From contig NZ_CABVHY010000004.1 in NCBI RefSeq assembly GCF_902497875.1, positions 62,001 through 126,000 on the forward strand: a DNA stretch of 64,000 nucleotides, in the 5' to 3' direction. This document shows positions 55,635 to 64,000 of the stretch, piece by piece. The notes beneath the pieces were generated by a model. The model saw only the letters and a list, made by a program, of their open reading frames with translations, ran no database searches and was not told the DNA's origin. The DNA comes from Pseudomonas fluorescens. Its GTDB lineage: Bacteria; Pseudomonadota; Gammaproteobacteria; Pseudomonadales; Pseudomonadaceae. A program made the translations under genes and the position numbers. Positions within the stretch are counted from its first letter, which is position 1; the number at the start of each line of letters is the position of its first letter.

Positions 55635-56267
55635 ATGAAGGCTTACCACGCTGGTTGGGTGATCTATTACTGTGAGTTATTAGGCGTCGCAGCCTTCGCA
55701 GTGGCCGGCACCCTGATGGCAGGGCGAAAATCGTTGGACTGGTTCGGCGTAATCACCATCAGTTTAGTCACCGCTTTAGGCGGCGGTGCCTTGCGTGACG
55801 TACTGATGGCTCATTATCCGATCGAGTGGGTTTCCAATGAGAATGGCTTTTTGGTAGGGGTTGGTGCTTCGCTAGGAACCATGATTTGGGCAAGGACTTT
55901 GAAAACCTTCAACGAGAGGGTGTTGTTGGTAGCCGATGCATTTGGATTGGCTGTATTTACGGTCACAGGAACAGATATGGCTCTTCAGCAAAACCTCCCT
56001 CCCAGCATCGCAGTGATCATGGGTGTAGCTACCGCAGTCGCTGGGGGTGTGATGCGTGATGTGTTGTGTAACGAAATACCGTTGGTGTTTAGACGTGAGG
56101 TTTATGCATCCATCAGTATTTTGGGCGCCGTCGCCTACATCACGCTGCTGGATTTGCAGATTTCACTTGAAGTAGCGTCTGCAATCGCCATTGCGTTCGT
56201 TTTTGTCAGCCGTATTGCCGCCATTCGTTGGAAATGGATGCTACCGAGGTTCCATGTAGTCGATTGA
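55635..56267 (+). CDS. TRIC/UPF0126-family membrane channel (YadS-like)
   Basis: A 210-residue protein with about seven helices arranged as two similar halves. Each half carries the family motif: LGGGALRDVLM near residue 53 and AGGVMRDVLCNE near 138. Also visible are GVAAFAVAGTLMAGRK and ADAFGLAVFTVTGTDMA. Prokaryotic TRIC proteins form trimeric cation channels, though some relatives are annotated as glycine-related. The gene lies 80 bp behind an island operator. Confidence 0.87.
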   Translation: MKAYHAGWVIYYCELLGVAAFAVAGTLMAGRKSLDWFGVITISLVTALGGGALRDVLMAHYPIEWVSNENGFLVGVGASLGTMIWARTLKTFNERVLLVADAFGLAVFTVTGTDMALQQNLPPSIAVIMGVATAVAGGVMRDVLCNEIPLVFRREVYASISILGAVAYITLLDLQISLEVASAIAIAFVFVSRIAAIRWKWMLPRFHVVD

Positions 56268-56318
56268 TCTTGTTGGTTGGCCGATAAAGCTACGCCCTAT
56301 AAGAAAACATGAGTGACG

Positions 56319-57689
56319 CTAAGTCATCTCTGCCCCCCCATCCTTGAGGCTGCTCCTGCAGCCTTTTTTTTCCTTCGCCATTAGATGATTGCGCGTCAAG
56401 GGAAGGGCTAAAAAGCTACCTGCACGTTTACTCGACATTATCTGGTAGGCCCCCAGGTCACCGGCTTCGAACTCGAGTGCGCACGCAGTCATATACAGAC
56501 GCCATGTGCGGTAGGTGACCTTGCTGACTAATCCCAACACCTGATCCTTGTTCGCCTCGAGCCGCTCAACCCAACGCTTGAGCGTCAGTGCGTAATGGTG
56601 GCGTAGCGCTTCGACGTCGGCGATTTCGAATAGGCAATGCTCCATCGCCTGCTGGATATGGCTGACGGTATCGAGTTGGCCTTCGGGGAAAATGTAGTGA
56701 TCGATGAACAGGGTGGACAGGTTTTCTTTCCACCCATGCACATCGTGAGTAATCCCCTGATTGAGGAAAAGACCGCCGGGTTTCAAGAGTCGATACACGG
56801 CCGTGAAATACAGTGGCAGATTCTCCAAGCCGACGTGCTCAAACATGCCGAGGCTGGTTACCTTGTCGTAAATCTCTTCGCCCGGGTGAGTGTGGTAGTC
56901 AGCGACCTCGACGGTGACTAGATCCTGCAGGCCCGCTTCGCAGATTTTTTCTCGTGTAATGTCCATCTGTTGCTGGTTGGTGGTTATGCCATGGGCGCGT
57001 ACACCAAAATTACGTGCGGCATAAATGATCAGTGCTCCCCAACCACAACCGATATCAAGCAGATGATCGCCGCGCTTGAGCATCAGTTTACGGCAGATCA
57101 GGTGCAGCTTTTGCTGCTGCGCTTTTTCCAGTTCGTCGTCGATGCGCTTGAAGTATGCGCAGGAATAGACCATCGACTCATCCAGCCACAACCGGTAGAA
57201 AGCGCTCGGCAAAGTGTTGTGAAAGGCGATGGTCTCCAGATTTTCGGTTCGGGACCGTATGTTAACTCGACGTGAATGGAGCCTCGGGTGATGGTGACCA
57301 GCCGGCTTACTGCGAAGGATCGCCAGTTTTAAGCGCAGCGCCGCGGTAATCGCTTCAAGTCGATCGAGACCGCGAATGCTCACGTTCCCCAGCTGGTCTT
57401 TCAGTGCCAAGGCGCTGAACAGATCGCCGTCGATATCGATGTCTTCACAAAGATAGGCATCAATCCAGCGCAGTGGGGCACGCCCAATTGCCAGGTTCAG
57501 TACTGCCTGTGGGCTACGAAATATCAGGATGAATGGGGGAAGCGCTTGTTCCGCGGCTTTACCGAGTCGCATGCTTGTACCGTTCCACAACCGTACGCCA
57601 AGGCCGCCGCGATAGGCACGAAAAAGCAGCTTGAGCAGGTCAGAGGCGGCCATTGCAGCTTGATCACTCTGTCCCTCGTTGTGAGCCAC
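56319..57689 (-). CDS. cfa: Cyclopropane-fatty-acyl-phospholipid synthase
   Basis: A 456-residue SAM-dependent methyltransferase converting membrane unsaturated acyl chains to cyclopropane forms, a stationary-phase and stress adaptation. Start GTG 57689 (VAHNEGQSDQ) is chosen for its AAGGA eight bases upstream; the longer frame begins at 57770. Visible are FYRLWLDESMVYSCAYF, the SAM motif LDIGCGWGALIIYAAR, GITTNQQQ and LGMFEHVG. The C-terminus runs about 25 residues past the usual end in a basic tail (LMAKEKKGCRSS). It appears monocistronic. Confidence 0.92.
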   Translation of the reverse strand: MAHNEGQSDQAAMAASDLLKLLFRAYRGGLGVRLWNGTSMRLGKAAEQALPPFILIFRSPQAVLNLAIGRAPLRWIDAYLCEDIDIDGDLFSALALKDQLGNVSIRGLDRLEAITAALRLKLAILRSKPAGHHHPRLHSRRVNIRSRTENLETIAFHNTLPSAFYRLWLDESMVYSCAYFKRIDDELEKAQQQKLHLICRKLMLKRGDHLLDIGCGWGALIIYAARNFGVRAHGITTNQQQMDITREKICEAGLQDLVTVEVADYHTHPGEEIYDKVTSLGMFEHVGLENLPLYFTAVYRLLKPGGLFLNQGITHDVHGWKENLSTLFIDHYIFPEGQLDTVSHIQQAMEHCLFEIADVEALRHHYALTLKRWVERLEANKDQVLGLVSKVTYRTWRLYMTACALEFEAGDLGAYQIMSSKRAGSFLALPLTRNHLMAKEKKGCRSSLKDGGAEMT

Positions 57690-57833
57690 GATGAGATCCT
57701 TTTTGCGCGTAATGACGAGGCACAACGCCGGTATTGATCGTACGACGTGACTGCTTTCTTTCGCGTGCACGGCGTTGATGCGCGATCGATGACTGGGTGC
57801 ACAGTTTGTATGAGGATCTCACCAATATTTAGA

Positions 57834-58091
57834 CTAAGGTTTTTTGCTCGACGTATCAACATTGTACTTCGATTGATTTTCAGTTTTACATTGGTCTGTG
57901 CAAGATTTGAATTTTTGGTTGGTGCATTCACGACATTTTTGGTTTTTAATGTCAGGAATGCCTGCCGGTACCCTCGGGCAGCTGAGTAAGCATTTTGTAG
58001 CGGCGTCACTGCATAAGGCGTTGCAATCTTGAGCGGTTGCCACAAAAGTCCAGCCTAACAAGAGTGCAATGAACATTGATCGAGCTTGCAT
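57834..58091 (-). CDS. Small secreted Cys-rich protein 1 (85 residues)
   Basis: AAAGGAGGAA lies directly before ATG 58091. MQARSMFIALLLGWTFVATA is a signal peptide. The mature 65 residues hold eight Cys, largely in CxxxC pairs (CNALC, CLLSC, CRECTNQKFKSC, CTDQC), and a basic-polar tail. It resembles its neighbours at 58214 and 59219 in size, export signal and Cys spacing, and would need periplasmic disulfide formation. I know no named family. Confidence 0.75.
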   Translation of the reverse strand: MQARSMFIALLLGWTFVATAQDCNALCSDAATKCLLSCPRVPAGIPDIKNQKCRECTNQKFKSCTDQCKTENQSKYNVDTSSKKP

Positions 58092-58213
58092 GGCGTTCCT
58101 CCTTTAAAACATTTATACCGAGGTCATGACCGGAAGATGGCAGATCGTTAAAAGGCCGAACTGCCCGCCGACGCAGATTACAACTTAAAAAATAAGCCTT
58201 AAATATTAAAATT

Positions 58214-58543
58214 TTATTTTCCAAAAAGCGACTGAACAGCATCGTTAAACTTATCCAGTTTATCGAGTGCCGACTTTGGTTGAGGTTGAGGTTGAGGTTG
58301 AGGTTGAGGCTGGGATTGGGGTTGGGGTTGGGAAATTACCGACCCTGAGCAATTGCTGAAACACGAATGAAATGATGCCTGGCACATGTCCTGGCACTTC
58401 AGTCTGTCATAAGTGTTCAATGATGGTGAGGTTGAACAGCTGCTCTTGCATTTGTTCAAACCCACAGAACATGATTGGCATTCCGCAAAAGCAAATAATG
58501 GCGCACCCAAGAGTAGGAATAAATAAACCCTTAGCAGCATCAT
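58214..58543 (-). CDS. Small secreted Cys-rich protein 2 with PQ repeats (109 residues)
   Basis: Signal peptide MMLLRVYLFLLLGAPLFAFA is followed by CQSC, CKSSC, CQDMC and CFSNC (eight Cys). Then comes a Gln-Pro repeat linker of about 18 residues and a helical end ALDKLDKFNDAVQSLFGK. The tail's LDKxDKF matches VLDKFEKV in the protein at 59219. The ribosome binding site is weak (GAGGGTG). The Cys domain and C-terminal helix suggest a secreted adaptor or inhibitor-like module; function is not known. Confidence 0.75.
   Translation of the reverse strand: MMLLRVYLFLLLGAPLFAFAECQSCSVGLNKCKSSCSTSPSLNTYDRLKCQDMCQASFHSCFSNCSGSVISQPQPQSQPQPQPQPQPQPKSALDKLDKFNDAVQSLFGK
58278..58332. repeat. Hexanucleotide repeat (TTGAGG)n
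   Basis: On the plus strand GGTTGA-type hexamers repeat about nine times, grading into GGTTGG; on the gene strand they encode Gln-Pro pairs. Changes in copy number would keep the frame and only alter the linker length. Confidence 0.85.
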
Positions 58544-59218
58544 GGTTTACACCCTCACGCAAGGCAGATCGCTCGTTGCCGATTATTTTCACTCAGATCA
58601 ACTATCCCTCCGCACCTGAAGGGTTACCAACTGGTGTATTCTTGTTAAGTTTACAAAAGCGGATTTAGTATTCAGCAAGTAAAGCATTTAAATGTAATAT
58701 TTTTATAATATTTTTTAATTGGCCTGATTTCCAATCGCTATATATTTATTGTGTCCTTAATATTCAAGGTCGCATCGTGCTGTCCCGAGAGGGTTAGAGG
58801 AGTTGCGCTCGGATGCTGGCTATCGTCGCCGCCTGGGCCCTCATCGGCGATAGCGGTAGTTCAACGTCAGCGATCAAAACTGATTATAGAAGCTAACTAA
58901 CTGAATATTATGTAATTTTTTGGAAGGCTTCTAGATCTATCTACTATTGCTCTTGGCCGATGTTCATGGCGCCAGGTAACGCCGAAGAGTGTGTGGTGGA
59001 TATCTCCCGCTGAGTGCATAATAAACGTATATAAAAATAATCATTTAGGCCTGGTTGTTTTAATCGCGAACTAACATTATAAGCGCCTGAAGAAAAGCAA
59101 ATTGCAATTGGTAATTGCCTTGATGTCAAAATGATATATAGGTTCTGATGCGATCTGCTTAAATTGCTTGGATTGAACTGGTCCTGGTGTTTCGGTGCGT
59201 AATTATACGGAGGTTTCT
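58544..59218. other. AT-rich intergenic stretch between divergent Cys-rich genes
   Basis: Contains no supported gene. It presumably holds the divergent promoters of the Cys-rich genes; long A/T runs (for example 58690-58720) are typical of horizontally acquired, possibly H-NS/MvaT-bound DNA. Confidence 0.4.
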
Positions 59219-59509
59219 ATGTTGGCGCTCAGGGTAAGTCTGCTGCTCTTGACGCTCTCTGCCACTTCTGCACTTGCGACACCTTGTACTTATTGTTTTG
59301 ATCTAAGGAAGCAGTGCCACGAGCAGCAGTGCGGCAAATTGGATGATTCGGCGAAGCCAGCATGTTTTCATGCCTGTGCCGACTCATTTCGTTCTTGTAG
59401 GAGTAGTTGTAAAAAAACAGGTGGGGCATCGCAAGTCCAACCTGCTACTGTATTGGACAAGTTCGAAAAGGTTAACAATACGACTCAAATCAACGTTGGC
59501 GATCCTTGA
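59219..59509 (+). CDS. Small secreted Cys-rich protein 3 (96 residues)
   Basis: ACGGAGG precedes ATG 59219. The signal peptide MLALRVSLLLLTLSATSALA is followed by CTYC, CHEQQC, CFHAC and CRSSC: eight Cys with the same CxxC then CxxxC order as protein 2. It ends VLDKFEKVNNTTQINVGDP, similar to protein 2's helix. It lies on the opposite strand from the other two. The three are most simply paralogues of one exported disulfide-rich family not known to me. Confidence 0.75.
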   Translation: MLALRVSLLLLTLSATSALATPCTYCFDLRKQCHEQQCGKLDDSAKPACFHACADSFRSCRSSCKKTGGASQVQPATVLDKFEKVNNTTQINVGDP

Positions 59510-59829
59510 GATAGGACGATTGTTCAGCGTGTCGTGTGCGTTGCGGCGAGGTATTTCATACCTTGGCTTCTGTATTCGTACACTGCGACTAACTGTAAGC
59601 GTCCGGACAACACACTTTTCTGATCCCAACGTTTAGGGCGATGGTGGACACATTAAGTAGACGCGAAAATAATCACTTTGCCGGCTTGCATGGCCCGTGC
59701 ATTCCCGTAAATTCGGTCATCCCAGAGTGGATTGCTAGTGTTCGCCAAAATCCTAAGGCAGGGGATGCCTTAAAAATCGGCGGCCATTAATCAGGCCTCC
59801 TTTAGATACGTCCTGACTGCATAGGGGGA
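59510..59829. other. Intergenic stretch, nothing recognised
   Basis: No gene, RNA or repeat was recognised between Cys-rich gene 3 and the dehalogenase pseudogene. Confidence 0.4.
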
Positions 59830-60507
59830 CTATTTACAAATCAAACCTTGTAGTTTATGGCAGGCACCTGCTAAGCCATCCAAGACGATGTGCGGTTCAA
59901 TTCCCCAAGGATCGAATTGTGCCGCTGAGTCAGGATTAAGCCAGGCGTACTTCAAGCCCGAGTCATTGCCCCCAGAACATCAAAGGGGTTGCTTGAAACC
60001 AAGCAAACTTCTGCGCAGGGCAGGGCACATACGTCGATTAGATGGTCGTAGACCTCTGGCGCAGGTTTGAAGGAGCGCACGGCTTCTACGCTTACAACTT
60101 CCGTGAAGAACGCGCGTACATTTGCGTGCTGTAGCAGCCGCTCAACTGATTGCCACCATTTGAAAACGCGTACAAATGCAAACCACTGCTTACCATTTTC
60201 TCCAGCGCTTCGCCTACATCAGCGTATGCGTCAAGCTCTGAGTAGGTATCCATGAGCAACTGGATATCAGCACTATCAAGTTCTATCAACTGCTCACGAC
60301 AGGCGAAGATCAATGCTTGGCGAGTACAGACAGAAAAGTCACAATAATCACGCATTAACCCTCTGCGAAAGCTGTACTCCAATTGTTTCTGTCGCCAAGT
60401 CTTCGCCACGACGCCAGCTTTCTCACCAATCAGTTGGGTCAATGGGCCTAGCGCGCCATGAGTTCGATTGACGTTCAGTAGATATCGAATGCAACTGCCT
60501 TGACCAT
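59830..60507 (-). pseudogene. Haloacid dehalogenase (type II, HAD) pseudogene
   Basis: From ATG 60505-60507 it reads MVKAVAFDIY, with the nucleophile Asp. A small deletion removes the GTL that should follow. The main frame then has NVNRTHGALGPLTQLIGEKA, KTWRQKQLEYSFRRGLM and LDAYADVGEALEKMVSSG. At FSNG a second frame slip occurs, after which EVVSVEAVRSFKPAPEVYDH and LVSSNPFDVLGA continue, with a further slip before IEPHIVLDGLAG. At least three lesions prevent a product. The parent enzyme would have cleaved 2-haloacids such as chloro- or fluoroacetate. Confidence 0.82.
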
Positions 60508-60829
60508 AGTTGGCTAATCCTGTCTTGGACAAATTAAGAGCCGACTCGTCCAAAAGTTGTTAAATTTAGACCCAGCGCATCATCTCCAGATCGATCTCCG
60601 TAAGCAATTCTTAGTGCGAAATCCCAGATTTGGTTTGCGTGCGCAGACTAAACACCTGACGACACAGTCAACGACATCATTAAGCTCTCGAAGATCCTAC
60701 CGGCTCGTTAACTCTAAACGAGTCTCTAAGATATTTTCATCGGGCGGATGCGCAAGCCAAGGCGCATTTAGCGCAGTCATGCTTGCGTAGGGAAGATGTT
60801 AATATATTGCCTTTTAACTGCCCCTAAGG
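60508..60829. other. Intergenic stretch before nhaA
   Basis: No convincing gene; a 77-codon frame on the plus strand lacks family signatures. The last 40 bases resemble a fluoride riboswitch only loosely. Confidence 0.4.
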
Positions 60830-60835
60830 ATGTTG

Positions 60836-62003
60836 ATGACCAAGCATCAAGCTCCAGCCGAAACCCCTAGAGCAGCCGCAATTTTGGCTCGTTTCCTATC
60901 CTCGGAAGTCTTGTGCTGATAGCCGCAGCTCTGGCTGCTCTGATTGTTGCTAATTCTCCCTTATCCCAAAGTTATTTTGCAGCCTTGCACACGGTCTGGT
61001 TGGGCATGTCGATTGAGCACTGGGTTAATGATGGACTGATGGCGGTCTTTTTCCTGATGGTCGGTCTAGAAATCAAAAGAGAAGTGCTTGCTGGTGGGCT
61101 TTCGACATGGGGTCAGCGTGCGTTACCGGGATTTGCTGCCGTGGGTGGCATGGTTGTGCCTGCGCTCATCTACATCGCAATCAACTGGGGTAATGCCGAG
61201 AACATGGGCGGGTGGGCCATCCCAGCGGCTACCGACATCGCATTCGCCTTGGGTGTCTTGTCGTTGCTGGGTAAGCGAGTCCCCACTTCGCTGAAGGTGT
61301 TCCTCGCAGCCCTCGCGATCATTGACGACCTCGGTGCTGTGGTGATCATCGCCTTTTTCTATACGTCTGGCCTTTCCATGCCGATGTTGCTGGCATCGCT
61401 CGCGACCCTGGTCATTCTGATCGCGATGAATCGACTCGGCGTAAGACGGCTGTCCCCGTATCTCTTGGTCGGGGGCGTGTTGTGGTTCTTCGTGCTGCAA
61501 TCGGGTGTACATGCCACGCTGGCGGGCGTGGCTCTGGCACTGTGTATTCCCATGGGTAAGTGGGAAGAAGAAGCTAGATCTGCGCTGCTGTTCCTGGAAG
61601 AGAAACTGCATTCTTGGGTAGCTTTTGCGGTAGTGCCGATTTTTGGCTTCGCCAATGCGGGAGTGTCGTTGGCCGGCATTTCCATGGAAAACCTGGTCGA
61701 CCCGGTTCCGCTGGGTGTAGCACTGGGTCTACTGGTGGGCAAACAGGTCGGTATTTTTCTATTGGCTGCGCTGGCCATACGCATGGGCCTGGCTAAGTTG
61801 CCGGAGGGCAGTAACTGGTTACAGCTTTACGGCGTCGCGCTCCTGTGCGGCATTGGTTTCACCATGAGCCTGTTTATTGGCAACCTGGCATTCCCTGGCA
61901 CGCCGCATTTGGTCGATGAAGTCAAAGTTGGGGTGTTGCAGTTGCTGGAGTCATAGTCCTTCGACGCGCTAGCGTTCTCGCAGGAGCAACCGTAGCTAGG
62001 TGA
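60836..62003 (+). pseudogene. nhaA: Na+/H+ antiporter NhaA, frameshifted at both ends
   Basis: ATG 60836 (or 60830) starts [20 protein letters not shown], then LSSE. The frame then breaks at a GGAAG, consistent with loss of 13 bases between two GGAAG copies. The main frame resumes at about 60908 and runs [32 protein letters not shown] [38 protein letters not shown] and the ion-site [13 protein letters not shown], with [14 protein letters not shown] and [16 protein letters not shown]. It stops early at 61956; [15 protein letters not shown] continues one frame over to 62003. A GTG at 60913 could start a shortened protein lacking part of helix I. Confidence 0.85.
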
Positions 62004-62316
62004 TCCTTGCTTGGATAGGCCACAGTATTTTTGAAATGTAGAGGTACTGTGGTTTATAGGCGCAGTGCGGCCTGTCACCCAGTCTGGCATCAGCAGGTGT
62101 TGGTGCGCGCTGCGCGCGCGTGAAGGAGTTGGCAGAGCCTGAACCAGCACATGTCGGAGGCACGCCATGAGCAAGTTTGTCGAGATGCCTGCGCTGTCTT
62201 GTGTGGAAATGGGGTAGCCGATTAGACATCCCATCACGATGGATACACAGAGGAAGCAAAGGTCACTGCCCCTATGGGTACTCCTCACGAGATACCGAAA
62301 AAAGCCAGAGTTCGAT
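62004..62316. other. Intergenic stretch, nothing recognised
   Basis: Separates convergent nhaA and dehydratase remnants. No gene or clear terminator was found; short frames are unsupported. Confidence 0.4.
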
Positions 62317-62681
62317 TCATTGCTTGGCCAACCACTCGCGAGTCTGCGCCAAGGTTGCGGTCGCTCCTCCGCACACCACCATCAAGACGTTGTTGTATTG
62401 ACTAAGGGCAGAATGGTCAGAGGCCAGGGAGATGGCTGTACCGCAAATCCACCGCCACCGACCGAGAGCACTACGGCATCGGGCTTCTGACCAGCTTCAG
62501 CTACTTCATCAATCAGCGTGGCATGCCCAGTCCATAGCAGAGGTTCAGTCATTGCCTTGTGGCGTGCTTGATTGAAGGTGCTCGGTATGCCAAGGAGGTG
62601 GTTGGCTTTTTTCGCAGCGCGTCCTTTAAGTAGATCAAATAGCGCATATGAATATTTACTTGATATTTCAAATTCATCCAA
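62317..62681 (-). pseudogene. Serine/threonine dehydratase remnant with internal deletion
   Basis: One part reads LLWTGHATLIDEVAEAGQKP then DAVVLSVGGGG, containing the glycine loop that holds the PLP phosphate. The DNA then jumps to the C-terminal end QYNNVLMVVCGGATATLAQT and REWLAKQ in another frame, with a TGA at 62317. The N-terminal PLP-lysine half and about 60 internal residues are missing. Confidence 0.75.
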
Positions 62682-62865
62682 GGGTGGTAGATATTTTTGG
62701 GCGAGAGTTTTGCGCTCAGCTATACTAAAAAGGTTAAACGCGCGATGGTGAGTGCTTTCGGGTGGAGGCGCTATAATTATTGGGATTTATATATTTGGTT
62801 GTTTTTGGAGGTTGGAGTTTAATAAATTTTATTGTGATGGTTCGGTGTGTTAGTGAGGGTTTTAT

Positions 62866-63324
62866 ATGAACGTCTTGTTGAATGAGCTGCACGCCTATCA
62901 TCATGAGGTGGCTAGCAAGATTACTCAGATCAAAGCATTGCTGGGGAGGGTGAGGCATGAATCCGCTGGTGCCGATGACTGCAAGCTATTGTTTAAGATG
63001 CTGGAAGCCTTGCATGGTGAAGCAGAGCGACACCACCATGCAAATGAAGAGCTTATTCGGCGGGCCTTGCTAGCGACTGAAGCACCGATCCACCAACGGG
63101 TCAAGGATATAGAGCGAGATCATCTGGCATTTGAGCGCATTGCTGGACAACTCAAGATGTTGGAGGAATCAACTCAGGAGACGAGAGTGATCGCTGACGC
63201 CATCGATGACTTCATCAAGAAATACTACGATCATATGGATGCCGAGGAGAGCATTTTCTTTCCGATGGCAGATAAATGGCTGTCAGACATCCAGTGGCAG
63301 GAAATAAAGCGTCAGTGGCATTAA
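62866..63324 (+). CDS. Hemerythrin HHE-domain protein
   Basis: A 152-residue four-helix protein with hemerythrin-type ligands spread over all helices: HAYHHEV near residue 9, HGEAERHHHANEEL near 48, RDHLAFERIAG near 86, and YYDHMDAEESIFFP near 122. Such proteins bind a di-iron centre and act in oxygen, NO or peroxide sensing or storage. AGGGTTTTAT precedes the ATG. It is intact and stands alone between pseudogenes and crcB. Confidence 0.88.
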   Translation: MNVLLNELHAYHHEVASKITQIKALLGRVRHESAGADDCKLLFKMLEALHGEAERHHHANEELIRRALLATEAPIHQRVKDIERDHLAFERIAGQLKMLEESTQETRVIADAIDDFIKKYYDHMDAEESIFFPMADKWLSDIQWQEIKRQWH

Positions 63325-63571
63325 TCGGAGCTATCACCATCTCTCTTAAAGTGGGCTGCTACTTAATACTCGAGCTCACAAAGTAATTGGGTGGACACCA
63401 GGTGACTCACCCCGAGCTTCATTGACTCGGCAGGCTTGCCCTGCATGCCATTAAATTATGGCCAACCCCTAAGTTCCTGCGCAGACACGGCTAAACACCC
63501 TTTGTGTAAAAGGTGCAATTCGAGCTCGAAGTGACTTGAATGTGCAAGGGGCGTTGCTATAGGATTAAATC

Positions 63572-63620
63572 AGGAGATGGCATTCCTCCTTTAACCGCCT
63601 TTGTGCTGATGATGCCTACG
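63572..63620 (+). ncRNA. Fluoride riboswitch (crcB motif) aptamer
   Basis: GGAGATGGCATTCCTCC, followed by TTTAACCGCC and then CTGATGATGCCTACG, matches the conserved core of the crcB/fluoride riboswitch in order and spacing. Downstream a CCTACG..CGTAGG stem with inner ACCCTG/CAGGGT (63614-63643) and a CCTGTCCT..AGGACAGG stem (63653-63676) may form the expression platform. The gene it leads into is crcB, a fluoride channel, which confirms the call. Confidence 0.9.
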
Positions 63621-63767
63621 TGAACCCTGGACAGGGTGCGTAGGTGTGTCTCCCTGTCCTCCAATTCAGGACAGGATCGTGACTTCCAATCTCATATCAG
63701 CTCCCTCTATTGGCGTGCGGTTATCAGCACCTCCTCGGCTATACCAGCCCAGAGGAGACATGCAACC

Positions 63768-64000
63768 ATGCTGAAACCACTTCTAGTCATCGCTATCGGC
63801 GCATCGCTTGGTGCCTGGCTGCGTTGGCTCTTAGGCATGAAGCTTAACGCGCTGTTCCCGACCATTCCCCCAGGCACTGTGGTGGCGAACATGATCGGGG
63901 GCTACATCATTGGCGTGGCCATCGCATTCTTGGCCGCTTCGCCCACCCTAAGCCCTGAGTGGCGTTTGCTGATCATCACGGGCTTCTGTGGTGGTTTGAC
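63768..64000 (+). CDS. crcB: Fluoride ion channel CrcB/Fluc (5' part, runs off the window)
   Basis: The first 77 residues are present, [20 protein letters not shown] through [20 protein letters not shown] to [12 protein letters not shown]. The [10 protein letters not shown] start, the N of the VANMIGG motif and the TGFCGGLTTFS-type motif (cut by the edge) are diagnostic. The protein forms a dimeric F- exporting channel. AGAGGAG precedes ATG 63768. Expression should rise with fluoride via the upstream riboswitch. Confidence 0.93.
   Translation, partial: MLKPLLVIAIGASLGAWLRWLLGMKLNALFPTIPPGTVVANMIGGYIIGVAIAFLAASPTLSPEWRLLIITGFCGGL

Noticed and set aside
60557..60790. Plus-strand frame of 77 codons upstream of nhaA
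   Set aside because: Basic, serine-rich composition without ribosome binding site or conserved-looking segments.

Overview
The window looks like a Pseudomonas chromosome, probably of the P. fluorescens group. GC is high in the left part, there are Pseudomonas-type REP elements (GTGGGAGC..GCTCCCAC), and families such as MexEF-OprN-type efflux, CueR/CopA and PotE are present. The assignment rests on gene content and repeat type only. No rRNA, tRNA or CRISPR array was seen.

Left part (1-24.3 kb), ordered and mostly intact: the end of a YeiH-type transporter; an acyl-CoA dehydrogenase; an NtrB/NtrC-like two-component pair; a branched-chain-type ABC importer with two periplasmic binding proteins and two iron-dependent alcohol dehydrogenases. 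A sigma-54 promoter and two matching inverted repeats suggest that the NtrC-like regulator drives the importer operon. Next come a MexEF-OprN-like RND efflux operon and a copA-cueR pair. Both are preceded by nearly the same MerR/CueR-type promoter with a 19-bp spacer, so they probably form one copper-responsive cassette.

Middle part (24.6-43.6 kb), accessory DNA: a tyrosine recombinase, a KfrA-like DNA-binding protein and a broken second recombinase copy; an ornithine/putrescine antiporter with an orphan binding protein; a group of stress and fermentation genes with ANR/FNR-type boxes, partly eroded (a PyrR/Prs chimaera, a phosphoketolase stub joined to a GGDEF stub, an intact universal stress protein and a Met-rich periplasmic protein); a sensory operon (multi-PAS hybrid kinase, HD-GYP regulator, chemoreceptor); and an IS graveyard (IS3, IS1182, and IS66 with nonsense codons in both genes).

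Right part (43.6-64 kb): a stress/metabolic island in which a 19-bp palindrome (consensus ATTAnCATnnnATnnTAAT) lies upstream of at least six transcription units. These encode two paralogous 76-residue proteins, a SulP transporter, NAD-type isocitrate dehydrogenase, malic enzyme plus a decayed second copy, and a small ribbon-helix-helix protein plus its decayed second copy. I infer an island-specific regulon with the ribbon-helix-helix protein as candidate regulator. After it come a TRIC-type channel, cyclopropane fatty acid synthase, three small secreted cysteine-rich proteins that look like one undescribed family, pseudogenes of a haloacid dehalogenase, NhaA and a serine dehydratase, a hemerythrin-like protein, and a fluoride riboswitch in front of crcB, which runs off the right edge.
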